From contig LNEL01000049.1 in the NCBI GenBank assembly GCA_001464935.1, positions 62,001-126,000 of the forward strand: a stretch of DNA of 64,000 nucleotides, given 5' to 3'. Made by a program: the position numbers and the translations under genes. The DNA comes from Gammaproteobacteria bacterium Ga0077536 (lineage in GTDB: Bacteria; Pseudomonadota; Gammaproteobacteria; Ga0077536). Under the pieces are notes generated by a model, which saw nothing but the letters and a program-made list of their open reading frames with translations, searched no databases and was not told the DNA's origin. Below, piece after piece: positions 63,748 through 64,000 of this stretch. Positions within the stretch are counted from its first letter, which is position 1; each line of letters opens with the position of its first letter.

Positions 63748-64000
63748 TCAGCGACGATTCGGATCGGGCCAGCCGTAGCGGTCGTCGTCACCCTCGTGAT
63801 AGTCGCCGTCATAGCCATAGGGATACTGGGGATAAGCGGGCGCTGAATACGGTCCGTAGGCCGGCGGCGGATAACGCTGCGGCGCCCGCTCCTGTCGAGT
63901 CACGAAGCCGCCCGGGTGTCGTCCGTCATCGCGGTAGCGATCGTCAGCGCGCCAACGGCGGTCCCGCCGCCGGTCGTCGCCGTAGCGTTCCTGCTCGCGC
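63748..64000 (-). CDS. C-terminal part of a Tyr/Pro/Arg/Asp-rich low-complexity protein (partial)
   Basis: On the minus strand a frame enters from the right edge and stops at 63748-63750, giving 83 residues with no internal stop. The N-terminal half is rich in Arg/Asp (GDDRRRDRRWRADDRY) and the other in Tyr/Pro (YPPPAYGPYSAP, YPQYPYGYDGDY). Such tails occur in several unrelated envelope proteins. The main domain is outside the window; function unknown. Confidence 0.6.
   Translation of the reverse strand, partial: REQERYGDDRRRDRRWRADDRYRDDGRHPGGFVTRQERAPQRYPPPAYGPYSAPAYPQYPYGYDGDYHEGDDDRYGWPDPNRR

Noticed and set aside
1-64000. CRISPR arrays, insertion sequences, integrases, tRNA or rRNA genes
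   Set aside because: No regularly spaced repeats, transposase motifs, or tRNA/rRNA sequence patterns were seen on either strand. Only a search tool could exclude a degenerate case.

Overview
The window is a high-G+C chromosomal segment of a gammaproteobacterium. Three things point there: a MutH endonuclease, which is restricted to Gammaproteobacteria; the envelope gene order map-rpsB-tsf-pyrH-frr-uppS-cdsA-dxr-rseP-bamA-skp-fabZ-lpxA-lpxB-rnhB-dnaE-accA-tilS; and an rpsB leader hairpin of the gammaproteobacterial type. The species cannot be named from this sequence. No rRNA, tRNA, insertion sequence or CRISPR array was seen.

Layout. (1) 1-24,200 is conserved housekeeping: a partial membrane-anchored protein, mutH-glnD-map on the minus strand, then a long plus-strand translation, isoprenoid, outer-membrane, lipid A and replication cluster. 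Many of its genes are joined by 4-bp stop/start overlaps, and lpxD is missing from its usual place between skp and fabZ. (2) 24,232-27,786 is a tight minus-strand run: a YkuD-family L,D-transpeptidase, a DUF302 protein, a MotA/TolQ/ExbB-like channel, a single-span protein with a YfaP-like extracytoplasmic domain, and two paralogous two-span membrane proteins. This is the best candidate for an undescribed system. A divergent cytochrome b561 shares its regulatory region. (3) 28,650-37,903 is signalling and respiration: an NtrB/NtrC-like pair whose regulator carries GAFTNA instead of GAFTGA, a type II NADH dehydrogenase, a DUF1244 protein, a GAF-GAF-PAS class III nucleotide cyclase, and a MoxY/MoxX-like two-component pair. 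(4) 38,040-51,782 is an alcohol/aldehyde-oxidation neighbourhood: a TonB receptor with an acidic insert, a beta-propeller protein and a periplasmic binding protein of types that accompany PQQ-dependent alcohol oxidation, then an aldehyde:ferredoxin oxidoreductase operon (four-cluster ferredoxin, AOR catalytic subunit, FAD subunit, MoaD-like protein, unknown 103-aa protein) behind a sigma-54-like promoter. A porin, a SHOCT-domain protein, a proline iminopeptidase and folP follow. (5) 51,794-61,848 is cofactor biosynthesis: pqqACDE (minus strand) diverging from a DUF447-mfnB-like-pterin dehydratase operon, then moaC, moaD-moaE-pqqB, moeA, a mobA-mobB fusion and moaA. (6) The right end has a CYTH protein, an AmpG-like permease and a truncated Tyr/Pro-rich protein.

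Working together (inference). PQQ made here would serve periplasmic alcohol dehydrogenases encoded elsewhere. The pterin pathway (MoaA, C, D, E, MoeA, MobAB) would supply the Mo or W cofactor for the AOR-type enzyme that oxidises the resulting aldehydes. The MfnB-like, DUF447 and carbinolamine-dehydratase genes suggest a methanofuran/methanopterin-type C1 carrier pathway, so a (facultative) methylotrophic or alcohol-oxidising lifestyle is plausible. The dehydrogenase, AOR substrate and metal identities are not visible in this window.
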